A stretch of DNA of 64,000 nt from Neolewinella persica DSM 23188 (lineage in GTDB: Bacteria; Bacteroidota; Bacteroidia; Chitinophagales; Saprospiraceae), in NCBI RefSeq assembly GCF_000373105.1, contig NZ_KB890436.1, forward strand, positions 105,114 through 169,113, in the 5' to 3' direction. Position numbers and translations under genes: made by a program. Every line of letters starts with the position of its first letter. Within the stretch, counting starts at the first letter, position 1. Below are positions 7,945 through 16,351 of the stretch, piece after piece. The notes beneath the pieces were generated by a model. It saw only the letters and a program-made list of their open reading frames with translations. It was not told the DNA's origin and did not search any database.

Positions 7945-9432
7945 CTACTTCAACACCCGCGTATCATAAGTCCCAATCCCCTGTTCCTTCAGCCACACCT
8001 GCTGTGCTTTCAGCCGCCGCAGAAAATCGGAGTAATTCCGCTTGTTCTGTTGTGTCCAGCCCACTTCGGCCAGCGCCAGCAGGCGCGGGAAGGTCAGGTA
8101 ATCAATGTCTTCGATGGAGCGGATGGTCTCGCCCCAAAGCGGTGCTTCGATGCCCAGGATGTCCTCATTGGTAATGCCGTCGACCAGCTTCACGGGATCC
8201 CAGAGGTAGGCAGAATCAACCTCGATGTAGGCCGCCCAGTGCAGGCCGATCCGGCTCAGGCTGTCGTACTGCATGTCTAGGTAAGTCCGGGTGGCGGGGC
8301 TGATCAAGACCTTGTTGCCAAGTTTTTGCGCCATCAGGGCGTATTCGGTATGGTTCCAGAGTTGAGCTACGGTGCCTTCGGCGAGTCCGGCGATGGCGAC
8401 TTCGTCCCAACCCATGGCCAATTTGCCATGGTTGATGATGATCTGCTGGACCTCCCGGACGAACTTCACGTAGTCGTCGTGCGGCGTTACGGCGCTTTCG
8501 TCTCCGCCCAGGTGGATGTATGGGCCGGGGGTAATGGCCGCCAGCTCGCGGATTACGTCGTCCACAAACTGATAGGTAACCTCCTTGTTTGCGTCCAGCG
8601 TACTGAATCCTACCTCGGTGCCGGTGTAGGGGTCGCGGGCCTGGCCGTCGAGGTTCAGTTCGGCGTAGGCGGAGAGGGCCGCGTTAGTGTGTCCCGGCAT
8701 ATCGATTTCGGGAACCACCGTCATGCCCCGGCTGGCGGCGTAGGCGACGATCTCCTTGTATTGTTCCTGGGTAAAATACCCGCCGGGGGTCCCGTCCACT
8801 TCGAACTGACCGCCGATCGTGGCCAAATTGGGCCAGGATTTGATTTCGATGCGCCAGCCCTGGTCGTCGCTCAGGTGCAGGTGCAGGTGGTTGATCTTAT
8901 AGGGCGCAATGCGGTCGATGACGGCTTTGACGGTATCTACCCCGAAGAAAGTACGGGCGACGTCAAGCATATACCCCCGGTAGGCAAAGCGGGGCATATC
9001 GGTGATGGTGCCGGCGGGCAAAAAGCGGCCACGTTCGGTATTGGGGCTGAAGGCCAGAACCTGCTCCAGGGTAGTCGTACCATTGAAGATGCCGGCGGCA
9101 TCCCTGGCACTGATGGTGATGCCTTCGGGTGTGATCTCCAGCAGGTAAGCGCCTTCCGGGAGGGTGAGGCTTTCCTCCACTGCGGTAGCCAGCGGCAGGC
9201 TCATGATTCCCTTGCTTTTTAAATAGTCCACGGCACCTGCGTCCGCGCCCGAATGGTCATACTCCTTTTCATGGTCGAGGTGGAGGTATCCTTCAGTATT
9301 TGACATTTCTACGGGGAGGGGCACCAATGGCAGGTCACTTAGTGGTGGCATGGCCGGTGGTGGCGGGGTGTCATTGCCGCAAGCAAAAAGCAGAACGGTC
9401 AGGCAAAGAAGCAGGATATGGCGCATAATCAT
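7945..9432 (-). CDS. Beta-N-acetylhexosaminidase, glycoside hydrolase family 20, lipoprotein
   Basis: The product has 495 residues when started at 9432 (a second Met lies two codons later). The N-terminus MRHILLLCLTVLLFAC is a lipoprotein signal with Cys in the lipobox, so the enzyme is anchored to an envelope membrane. After a GH20 N-terminal domain (about residues 30-140), the catalytic barrel shows MLDVARTFF, HLHLSDDQGWRIEIKSW and the Asp311-Glu312 pair in HLGGDES, which acts in substrate-assisted cleavage. It removes terminal GlcNAc/GalNAc from chitin-type oligosaccharides, glycans or peptidoglycan fragments. Residues 61-67 (SGADAGA) are encoded by a copy of the dispersed element end. The open frame beyond the start runs through another copy at 9477. 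Confidence 0.92.
   Translation of the reverse strand: MIMRHILLLCLTVLLFACGNDTPPPPAMPPLSDLPLVPLPVEMSNTEGYLHLDHEKEYDHSGADAGAVDYLKSKGIMSLPLATAVEESLTLPEGAYLLEITPEGITISARDAAGIFNGTTTLEQVLAFSPNTERGRFLPAGTITDMPRFAYRGYMLDVARTFFGVDTVKAVIDRIAPYKINHLHLHLSDDQGWRIEIKSWPNLATIGGQFEVDGTPGGYFTQEQYKEIVAYAASRGMTVVPEIDMPGHTNAALSAYAELNLDGQARDPYTGTEVGFSTLDANKEVTYQFVDDVIRELAAITPGPYIHLGGDESAVTPHDDYVKFVREVQQIIINHGKLAMGWDEVAIAGLAEGTVAQLWNHTEYALMAQKLGNKVLISPATRTYLDMQYDSLSRIGLHWAAYIEVDSAYLWDPVKLVDGITNEDILGIEAPLWGETIRSIEDIDYLTFPRLLALAEVGWTQQNKRNYSDFLRRLKAQQVWLKEQGIGTYDTRVLK
9233..9250 (-). repeat. Dispersed element end inside the GH20 gene
   Basis: An exact match to the element end on the minus strand (tgcctgcgt-type core, gcacctgcgtccgcgccc on plus). 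It is read in frame and gives the residues SGADAGA in the poorly conserved N-terminal domain of the hexosaminidase. Confidence 0.6.
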
Positions 9433-9476
9433 CGGTTTGTGGCGGGGAAGATACGTTTGGGCAGGGATTTTTTTGG

Positions 9477-9494
9477 GGCGCGGCCGCTGGTGCA
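9477..9494 (+). repeat. Dispersed element half copy, 45 bp before the GH20 start
   Basis: Sequence ggcgcggccgctggtgca, followed inward by AAGGGG and GAAGGGCAATGG, which match the inner arm of the complete elements. It lies between the GH20 gene and the LytTR regulator gene, whose stop is near 9543. Confidence 0.65.
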
Positions 9495-9542
9495 AGGGGA
9501 GGTTGAAGGGCAATGGTTACCCGGCTTGCTCCAGACCATCTC

Positions 9543-10271
9543 CTAAAAAGTAATATTCTTCAACTTGTCCATATATCCCCGGCTAACCCGCACAACATGG
9601 CCGCTTTCCATCGTCACGTCGTAGCTTTTTCCGTAACGCCTCGCCTCACTTACCCGCTGCAGGTTAATGATACTGGAGCGATGAACACGCATAAATACCC
9701 CAGGGTCGAGTTTCTCTTCTACCACGGAAATACCGTAATTACTCAAAAGACTATCCGTAGTAGTATGGAGGCGGGAGTAGTCGCCGTCGGCCTCGACCCA
9801 AATGATGTTGGCCACGGGAAGGGTGACGAGCTTTCGCCCCTTATTCACCAGGATGCGTTCGGGATACTGCGCACCACTGGCCAGCAGGCTTTCGGCGAGG
9901 GGAGCGGCGCTGTTGGCCTTGCCGTCGAAATTGAGGCGGACCATGGATTTACGAAACCGGTCGAGGGTATAAGGTTTGAGCAGGTAGTCTACAGCATGGA
10001 CTTCAAAGGCCTCCAGGGCATAAGCATCATAAGCGGTGGAGAAAATAACGCGGGGTAATTCATTAAGCAGAGGGAGCACCTCGAAGCCATTAAGTCCGGG
10101 CATTTTGACGTCGAGGAAAATGAGGTCCGGTAAAAACTCATTGCATAGTTTTACCGCATCTACGCCATTATTGGCTTCGCCGAGAATGATGAAATCGGGA
10201 TAGTCCGCGAGGTATTCCCGGATGAGCTTTCGGCCCGCGGCCTCGTCGTCGATGATGATCACTTTTTTCAT
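9543..10271 (-). CDS. LytTR-family response regulator
   Basis: The product has 242 residues. The receiver domain (1-120) has the acidic pair Asp8-Asp9 and phospho-acceptor Asp54 in LIFLDVKMPG. A LytTR DNA-binding domain follows from about 140 (RILVNKGRKLVTLPVANI, then SLLSNYGISVVEEKL and FMRVHRSSIINLQ). This class binds direct repeats upstream of target genes. The start overlaps the kinase gene's stop by 4 bp (ATGA), so the two are translationally coupled. The adjacent divergent TonB receptor gene is a natural target candidate, but no paired binding repeats were identified by eye. Confidence 0.93.
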   Translation of the reverse strand: MKKVIIIDDEAAGRKLIREYLADYPDFIILGEANNGVDAVKLCNEFLPDLIFLDVKMPGLNGFEVLPLLNELPRVIFSTAYDAYALEAFEVHAVDYLLKPYTLDRFRKSMVRLNFDGKANSAAPLAESLLASGAQYPERILVNKGRKLVTLPVANIIWVEADGDYSRLHTTTDSLLSNYGISVVEEKLDPGVFMRVHRSSIINLQRVSEARRYGKSYDVTMESGHVVRVSRGYMDKLKNITF

Positions 10272-11326
10272 AAAGCAAAGGAAACTATCAGCCCGCGGGG
10301 GTGATTGTCGGCTACCTGGAGCACGGCGCCGTACATTTTTTCTAAACGCATCCGGGTGTTGGTCAGGCCGACGCCCTTGTGGAACAGCCGCTTTTTATCG
10401 GTGACTCCAACTCCGGTGTCGGCAATGCGAAAGTGCAGTTTTTCTTCCCGCTGGAAGATGTCAACCGTAATGATGCCGCCTTCCACCAGCGATGCCAGAC
10501 CGTGTTTAATACTGTTTTCGACCAGAGGTTGGAGCAGCATCGGAGGAACTTTTCGGGACAATAATGCTGGCTCTACGTTGATGTCTACCTGGAGACGGTC
10601 TCCGAAGCGGGCGTGTTCCAGATCCAGGTAATTAGTAACGAATGCTAACTCGTCTGCGAGGGGGACGAGGTCTTCCTGGGTAGCGCGAAGCTGGTATCTG
10701 AACAGGTCGGAAAGCCGCGATACCAGGTTTCGGGCGTCCTCGCTACCGGGAGGAAGCGCGGCGTTGATGGTATTAAAAACATTGTAGAGGAAATGGGGGT
10801 TAAGCTGCGCCTTGATCGCAGCGAGTTCACTTTTTAGTGCTGCCTGGCGGAGCTCTCCTTCGACCTTCAGTTTGCGTTGGTTTTCCCGAAAGTTGGCATA
10901 GGCAAAATAGCACCCGAACTGAAACAACATGAACAGTGCGGGGATGTATAAGTCCCAGACGCCATTGGTTCCTTCAAGGTGCCAGCGGCCGACACTTTCC
11001 AGCCAGCGGTAACGTAGTTCCCGCATCAGGTAAATGGCTGGAAAGACGGCAACCATGACGGCCAGAAACTGCTGCCACTGTGGCCGCCTGGCAAGTGGGC
11101 GGATGATCGTCAACCAGATAAAAACGGAGATGATGAAGTACTGCAGGTACTGAATGCCGGCGTTCTCCCAGAACCCTCTTGGCGAGAAGAAGTCCAGCCA
11201 CGAAGCGTCGGTGTATGGACTCGTCAGGTATTCTAATACCCCGTGGTATAGCAGGGCGAAGGCGAAGTAAAAGCAGGCCAGTCCAAGTATCTCCTTGCGG
11301 GTGGGGGTAAATATGGTGGTTTTCAT
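10268..11326 (-). CDS. LytS-type sensor histidine kinase (His_kinase family)
   Basis: The product has 352 residues from the ATG at 11326. Four membrane helices occupy about residues 13-145 with no large periplasmic domain, so it probably senses something in or at the membrane. A short coiled coil (RENQRKLKVEGELRQAAL) leads to the kinase core with phospho-acceptor His178 in LNPHFLYN. The N box is NSIKHGL and the G box is ADTGVGV. This is the LytS/YehU layout, whose partner regulators are of LytTR type, here encoded by the overlapping downstream gene. The open frame upstream of the start runs through a dispersed element copy that ends 2 bp before the ATG. Confidence 0.92.
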   Translation of the reverse strand: MKTTIFTPTRKEILGLACFYFAFALLYHGVLEYLTSPYTDASWLDFFSPRGFWENAGIQYLQYFIISVFIWLTIIRPLARRPQWQQFLAVMVAVFPAIYLMRELRYRWLESVGRWHLEGTNGVWDLYIPALFMLFQFGCYFAYANFRENQRKLKVEGELRQAALKSELAAIKAQLNPHFLYNVFNTINAALPPGSEDARNLVSRLSDLFRYQLRATQEDLVPLADELAFVTNYLDLEHARFGDRLQVDINVEPALLSRKVPPMLLQPLVENSIKHGLASLVEGGIITVDIFQREEKLHFRIADTGVGVTDKKRLFHKGVGLTNTRMRLEKMYGAVLQVADNHPRGLIVSFAL

Positions 11327-11327
11327 G

Positions 11328-11345
11328 GGCGCGGCCGCTGGTGCG
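11328..11345 (+). repeat. Dispersed element half copy directly before the kinase start codon
   Basis: Sequence ggcgcggccgctggtgcg, followed by GGATAAGGGATGAAGGAGCAG, which matches the inner arm of the complete elements. It ends 2 bp from the ATG of the histidine kinase gene, so it is probably part of the transcribed leader. Confidence 0.65.
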
Positions 11346-11574
11346 GGGATAAGGGATGAAGGAGCAGGGTTGGGAAGCACCAAAAATATCTATTCTTTGA
11401 TCGCCCGGCAAGCTCTTTCCGACGAACCGCCCTATTAGTGGCCGAATGGCCATTGGGCCATTCACCGACCCACCGGCCTGCCCGTCCGGAACTGCTTTTG
11501 GCTACCGCAACCACCCGATACTTTTGGTGCATCAAGCATTCAATCCGGTTCGGAAACCACAAAATAAGTACCCA

Positions 11575-13974
11575 GTGAAGACATTACTCCTTTCTCTACT
11601 TGCCATTTTTACCTTTCAGTTGTCTGCGCAGGAAGCCAGTGTTCATGGGATGGTGTCGGAAGAATCCGGCACCCCGCTGCCCTACGTCAACGTTCTCCTG
11701 TGGGCGCTGCCGGATTCCACTTTCGCCAAGGCTGCCGTCACGGAAAGCGATGGGCGTTTCTTGCTCAACGGTCTGCCCGGCGGAGCGTACTACCTCGAGG
11801 TTTCGGGCCTTGGATACACGACGTACCGACAGGACCTTGATCTTACTACTGAACCATTGCACCTGCGCCCCGTCGCCCTGAAAACAAACGCCCTGGCCCT
11901 GGAAGGAGTAGAAGTGGTAGCCGAAAGGCGCCTGGTGGAAGTACTGCCCGACAAAACTGTATTCAACGTCGACAAGGTCATCGCGGCTACCGGAACCTCG
12001 GCCTGGGAACTGCTGCGCAAGGCCCCCGGGGTAATTATCGACAACGCCGGAGGCATCATCCTGGAGGGGAAGGGGGGCGTCCAGATCCTCATCAACGGTA
12101 AGGATTCCCCCTTGCGCGGCGAAGACCTGCGGGCTTACCTGGAGACCCTCCAGGCCAGCGATATCGACAACATCGAACTCATTGCACAGCCATCTTCCCG
12201 TTATGACGCGGCGGGCAGCGGTGGGATTATTAACCTGGTGCTGAAAAAAGACAAGCGTTTGGGAACCAACGGGTCGGTAAGTGCCAGCGCCACCTCCGGC
12301 GATTACGTACGGGGTAACTCATCCGTCAACCTCAACCACCGGGGTAAAAAGGACAATCTTTACGGGAGTTATTCAAATCGCTTCGGCCAGGGGACCGGTT
12401 TTCTCTACCTCTTTCGCCGCCAGAACAATACCGAATTCGACGCCAGGACGAATACCGTTTACGGCTACGAAGGCCACAATGCCCGTGTGGGCTACGACCT
12501 GATCGCAACGCCCCGCAGTACCTTCGGCGTGGTCGCCAGTGCCAATATTTACGATGGTAATAACCTCAGTTATTCGCGGACGCCAATCCGACCCTTCGGA
12601 GCAACAACCAACGACCGCGTCCTCATCGCGGATAACCGTAGCGACAATGAATCCCGTAATTACACCCTCAACCTCAACTACGTCTATGCCGATACCAGCG
12701 ACCATCGGCTGAATGTTGACGCCGACTACAACCGCTATCAGTCCGACGGCTACGCCTTTCAGCCGAACTTCTATTACAACGGCGACGAAACCGTCATCCT
12801 GAGCCAAAACATCACCGCACAACAAACCCCCGTGAACATTGATGCGGCCTCCCTGAAAGTTGATTACGATACACCATTTTTGAAAGGGAAACTAGGGGTA
12901 GGGGCAAAGGTCTCCAGTGTGATAACGGATAATAATTTCGGCTTCCTCACGGAGGTGGGCGGTGATCTTCGCCGGGACGTTGAACGCAGTAACCGTTTTG
13001 AATATAACGAACGCATTACTGCGGGCTACCTGAACTACCAAAGCAGCGTTGGGCAATTAGGCTACCAGATTGGTCTGCGCGTGGAGCACACTTTTTCCGA
13101 CGGCGCGTTAACCGCTGGCCGGCCGACCGAAAACGACCGGGTGCAACGTAACTATACCGACTTTTTCCCCAGCGGTGGGCTCACCTATACCGTCAACCGG
13201 AAAAACCAACTGGCCCTGAATTATGGGCGCCGGGTGACCAGGCCAAACTACTCCTCCCTCAATCCTTTTGAATCCAAGATCGACGAGTTGTCTTTCCGCC
13301 GTGGTAACCCGTTCCTGCAGCCGCAGTACGCCAATAACCTGAAGCTGACCCATACTTATAATTACCGCCTGAACACCTCTCTCAGCTTCACGCGGGTAAC
13401 GGATTTTTTCGCCCAGATTACCCAGGCGGAAGGGGAGGACCGGAACTTCATCAACATGCGGAACATCGCGAACCAGAGCGTGATCAACCTTGGGGTTTCC
13501 TATCCGTTCAGCCTGACGAAGTGGGCGAGCAGCTACGTGAGCGTAAACGCTTTTCAGAGCAGTTACGATTCGACCAACCCCGAGTTCGTTGCCGTGACTC
13601 AACAGACCCTGAGCTTGTATGCGCAGACTACTTTTAAACTCCCCGGTGCTTTCTCCTTTGAAGTCAGCGGATGGTACAGTTCTCCTTCGGTTTGGGGTGG
13701 TACCTACGAGACCAAAAGTATGGGGTCGCTAAACCTCGCGGCTCAGCGCAAATTCCTTAAAGACCAACTGACCATCAGGATTGCTGCTAACGACGTTCTG
13801 TTCACCAGCCCCTGGGAAGGGACCACTCGTTTTGGTGCGCTTTTCATCGACGGAAGCGGTGGTGGAGATTCACGCAACGTAACCCTGAGCGCCAGCTATA
13901 ATTTTGGCGGAAAGGAGGTTAAGGGCGCGCGGAAGCGGGACAGTGGATTAGAGGAAGAGGCGGGACGAATGTAG
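11575..13974 (+). CDS. TonB-dependent outer-membrane receptor
   Basis: The product has 799 residues with a GTG start at 11575 that gives the signal peptide MKTLLLSLLAIFTFQLSAQ. Residues about 22-105 are a carboxypeptidase-regulatory-like domain (VHGMVSEESGTPLPYVNVLL). A plug domain follows (about 120-220, with GVQILINGKDSPLRGEDLRA). The rest is a 22-stranded type of barrel with many Tyr/Asn-rich strands, in the outer-membrane beta-barrel family that lacks a SusD partner. No SusD gene is adjacent, so it is not a classical polysaccharide utilisation pair. It is divergent from the LytS/LytTR operon, which may control it. The transported ligand is unknown. Confidence 0.9.
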   Translation: MKTLLLSLLAIFTFQLSAQEASVHGMVSEESGTPLPYVNVLLWALPDSTFAKAAVTESDGRFLLNGLPGGAYYLEVSGLGYTTYRQDLDLTTEPLHLRPVALKTNALALEGVEVVAERRLVEVLPDKTVFNVDKVIAATGTSAWELLRKAPGVIIDNAGGIILEGKGGVQILINGKDSPLRGEDLRAYLETLQASDIDNIELIAQPSSRYDAAGSGGIINLVLKKDKRLGTNGSVSASATSGDYVRGNSSVNLNHRGKKDNLYGSYSNRFGQGTGFLYLFRRQNNTEFDARTNTVYGYEGHNARVGYDLIATPRSTFGVVASANIYDGNNLSYSRTPIRPFGATTNDRVLIADNRSDNESRNYTLNLNYVYADTSDHRLNVDADYNRYQSDGYAFQPNFYYNGDETVILSQNITAQQTPVNIDAASLKVDYDTPFLKGKLGVGAKVSSVITDNNFGFLTEVGGDLRRDVERSNRFEYNERITAGYLNYQSSVGQLGYQIGLRVEHTFSDGALTAGRPTENDRVQRNYTDFFPSGGLTYTVNRKNQLALNYGRRVTRPNYSSLNPFESKIDELSFRRGNPFLQPQYANNLKLTHTYNYRLNTSLSFTRVTDFFAQITQAEGEDRNFINMRNIANQSVINLGVSYPFSLTKWASSYVSVNAFQSSYDSTNPEFVAVTQQTLSLYAQTTFKLPGAFSFEVSGWYSSPSVWGGTYETKSMGSLNLAAQRKFLKDQLTIRIAANDVLFTSPWEGTTRFGALFIDGSGGGDSRNVTLSASYNFGGKEVKGARKRDSGLEEEAGRM

Positions 13975-14198
13975 GCGAGAAGTCCACACACCTAAAAGTC
14001 ATTTTCCTGAAGCCCGGGCAGGAAGGAATCCTCTTACTTCTCCAGGACGTTACATCCATTGCCTTCCAATTTGTCTGTATCCAGCGAGCAGGATCGGAAC
14101 GGTCAAATTTCCTGCTTGTCCTGCCGGTTTAATTCGTGTTGGATTGCTAATCCATATAAAAATCTCCAGATCTTGTAGTGGGCCCCTACCTTTATCCC

Positions 14199-14897
14199 AT
14201 GTCCCGTTACCTACCTCTGCTCCTAACTCTCCTTCTTTGCACCTGCGACCCCGCCCCGAATAGTCAAATAGTTGAACCGGAACTGGGGGCTGCTTTTCCT
14301 ATAGCCATTCCCCCACCTCCACCTCCCCCGGCACCGGTCTTCGATTACGATACTACCCAATGGACTGAAATGACCCGCCTGGATTCCACCATCCGCCTTG
14401 ATCTCCGGTACGCCACGGCCAACAACTTTATGGAGCAGGTCATCTACGACTGCGGCCGCTGTTTCTATCGCCCGCAGGTGGCACGCGCCCTGCTGAAAGT
14501 GCACCAGGACCTTAAGCCGCAAAACCTGGGCCTCAAAATGTACGATTGCTACCGCCCCGGCCCCTACCAGCAGCGCCTGTGGGACGTCTTGCCCGATCCC
14601 CGCTACGTTGCCAATCCCAAACGAGGGAGCCTCCATAGCCGCGGCGCCGCCGCAGACCTCACCATCGTTCATCTCGACTCCGGCGAGGAACTCGACATGG
14701 GTACCCCCTATGACTTCTTCGGCGAAGAAGCCTACACCACTACCACCAACTTACCGACCGATGTGCTGGCCAACCGCGCCCTGTTCCAGCAAGCCATGCG
14801 CAAACGGGGCTTCCTCACCATACGCACAGAATGGTGGCACTTTAACTTCGGCGGGCCCCGGCTGGAATTGAGCGATTGGGTGTGGGCGTGTGATTGA
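14199..14897 (+). CDS. D-alanyl-D-alanine dipeptidase (VanX/DdpX family), lipoprotein
   Basis: The product has 232 residues from the ATG at 14199. The N-terminus MSRYLPLLLTLLLCTC is a lipoprotein signal. A Pro-rich linker (IPPPPPPPAPVFDYD) precedes the M15D peptidase domain. Zinc ligands are visible in SLHSRGAAADLTI (His and Asp) and in EWWHFNFGG (catalytic Glu and the second His). The family hydrolyses free D-Ala-D-Ala. Without other van genes and with an envelope location, peptidoglycan turnover and recycling is more likely than vancomycin resistance. The gene is alone on its strand between the TonB receptor and MoxR. Confidence 0.9.
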   Translation: MSRYLPLLLTLLLCTCDPAPNSQIVEPELGAAFPIAIPPPPPPPAPVFDYDTTQWTEMTRLDSTIRLDLRYATANNFMEQVIYDCGRCFYRPQVARALLKVHQDLKPQNLGLKMYDCYRPGPYQQRLWDVLPDPRYVANPKRGSLHSRGAAADLTIVHLDSGEELDMGTPYDFFGEEAYTTTTNLPTDVLANRALFQQAMRKRGFLTIRTEWWHFNFGGPRLELSDWVWACD

Positions 14898-14911
14898 TCC
14901 AGTTGTCGCAT

Positions 14912-15052
14912 CGGGGTGTCAGGTTGTCAAGTTTTCAGGCTTTTGGTTGTCTTGTAGCACTTTGTACGGCGAGCGCTTGCACGTAGCCAGGAATACACGA
15001 ATGAAATGAGCACTTCCTTGCGGCAGTGAAAACCCGACAACCTGACACCCCG
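14912..15052. repeat. Inverted repeat, 26-bp arms, between the VanX-like and moxR genes
   Basis: The left arm (14912-14937) and the reverse complement of the right arm (15027-15052) agree at 24 of 26 positions. The arms consist of short degenerate repeats (GGTGTCA, GGTTGTC). The 89-bp interior is not repeated elsewhere in the window. It may be a structured intergenic element or a terminator-like hairpin. Confidence 0.7.
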
Positions 15053-15179
15053 ACAACTAGAAGCAAGCCCCTTACTTCAATTATTCCGCCCATTAACGAC
15101 TAAAACCTGATCCCTGGAGCAACAATTAGTCTATGTCCGGCATTTTAACGACTTTTGGAGCCTTATTTAGAATAACCCC

Positions 15180-16151
15180 ATGTCAGTACCAAACTTTAAA
15201 TCAGATGTCGAGGCCGTTGATGCCCTGGCCAAAGCTTACCAGGATCTTCGCGCCGAAATCGGCAAAGTAATCGTAGGCCAGGAAGACGTTGTCAAAAACG
15301 TCCTCATCTCTCTTTTTGCCAACGGCCACTCTCTCCTTGTAGGGGTGCCCGGACTGGCCAAAACCCTGCTGGTTTCGACCATCTCCGAAGTGCTTGACCT
15401 GGACTTCAAGCGCATCCAGTTTACGCCTGACCTGATGCCGACGGACATTACCGGTTCCGAAATCCTTAACGATCAAAAGCGTTTTGATTTCGCCAAGGGG
15501 CCGATCTTCGCCAATATTGTCCTGGCGGATGAGATCAACCGTACGCCACCTAAGACGCAGGCGGCTCTTTTGGAGGCTATGCAGGAACGGTCAGTTACCG
15601 TTAACGGTGTACGCCACCTTTTACCCGCTCCGTTTTTCGTATTGGCCACTCAGAACCCGATCGAGCAGGAAGGGACTTACCCTTTACCCGAAGCCCAGTT
15701 GGACCGTTTTATGTTCAACATACCGCTGGATTACCCTACTTATGAACAGGAGCTTGCCGTGGTGAAAAGCACGACAGGTACGGGTAAGGCTAATCTTAGT
15801 ACGATCCTCACCGGAGAGCAAATTCTTTACTTCCAGCAGTTGGTCCGTAAAATCCCGGTCAGCGACAATGTGGTAGAATATGCCGTTAGCCTGGTGTCAA
15901 AAACCCGGCCGAATACCGAGCGGGCTACGGCCAACGTCAACGAATACATCAGTTGGGGAGCTGGCCCGCGGGCCAGTCAGTACCTGGTGCTGGGTGCTAA
16001 GTGTCATGCCGCTATTACTGGCAAATACAGTCCTGACATCGAGGATGTGCAGGCGATCGCTAAGTATGTCCTCCGCCACCGGATTGTCCGCAACTACAAA
16101 GCAGAAGCTGAGGGCATTACGGAAGAGCACATCATCGAAGCACTGTTTTAG
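15180..16151 (+). CDS. MoxR-family AAA+ ATPase
   Basis: The product has 323 residues and no signal or membrane segment. The AAA+ core has Walker A GVPGLAKT (residues 55-62, Lys61) and Walker B VLADEINR. Sensor motifs include FVLATQNPIEQEGTYPLPEA, which is diagnostic of MoxR, followed by LDRFMFNIPLDYP. The C-terminal lid carries the ENI/MoxR helical bundle. These proteins act as chaperones that assemble or activate partner complexes, usually with DUF58 and vWA proteins encoded next door. Here no such partners follow; the next gene is a DUF4837 lipoprotein. A separate vWA protein lies at 23261, but a link is speculative. Confidence 0.93.
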   Translation: MSVPNFKSDVEAVDALAKAYQDLRAEIGKVIVGQEDVVKNVLISLFANGHSLLVGVPGLAKTLLVSTISEVLDLDFKRIQFTPDLMPTDITGSEILNDQKRFDFAKGPIFANIVLADEINRTPPKTQAALLEAMQERSVTVNGVRHLLPAPFFVLATQNPIEQEGTYPLPEAQLDRFMFNIPLDYPTYEQELAVVKSTTGTGKANLSTILTGEQILYFQQLVRKIPVSDNVVEYAVSLVSKTRPNTERATANVNEYISWGAGPRASQYLVLGAKCHAAITGKYSPDIEDVQAIAKYVLRHRIVRNYKAEAEGITEEHIIEALF

Positions 16152-16351
16152 ACGCTGCGCTTTTACTTTAAATGATTATCAGCGGCGAAGACCTTTACTG
16201 ACGCGAAGTAAGTGTACCTGTGCAGTAGTAGGGCCTGAAACCACAAGTGTGTCTAATAAAGCCGCAGGCCACCCGCCACAACTCCCTGTAGTATCATCTG
16301 TTCTATATTAGAGATCCATATAAGCGTCTCTTAGAATAGAATAACCAACGT

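Noticed and set aside
8326-9222. 298-codon plus-strand open frame opposite the GH20 gene
   Set aside because: It is the complement of a clear GH20 catalytic domain and has no family features of its own.
14199-14897. Vancomycin resistance locus
   Set aside because: Only a VanX-like lipoprotein is present; no vanH, vanA or vanRS genes accompany it.
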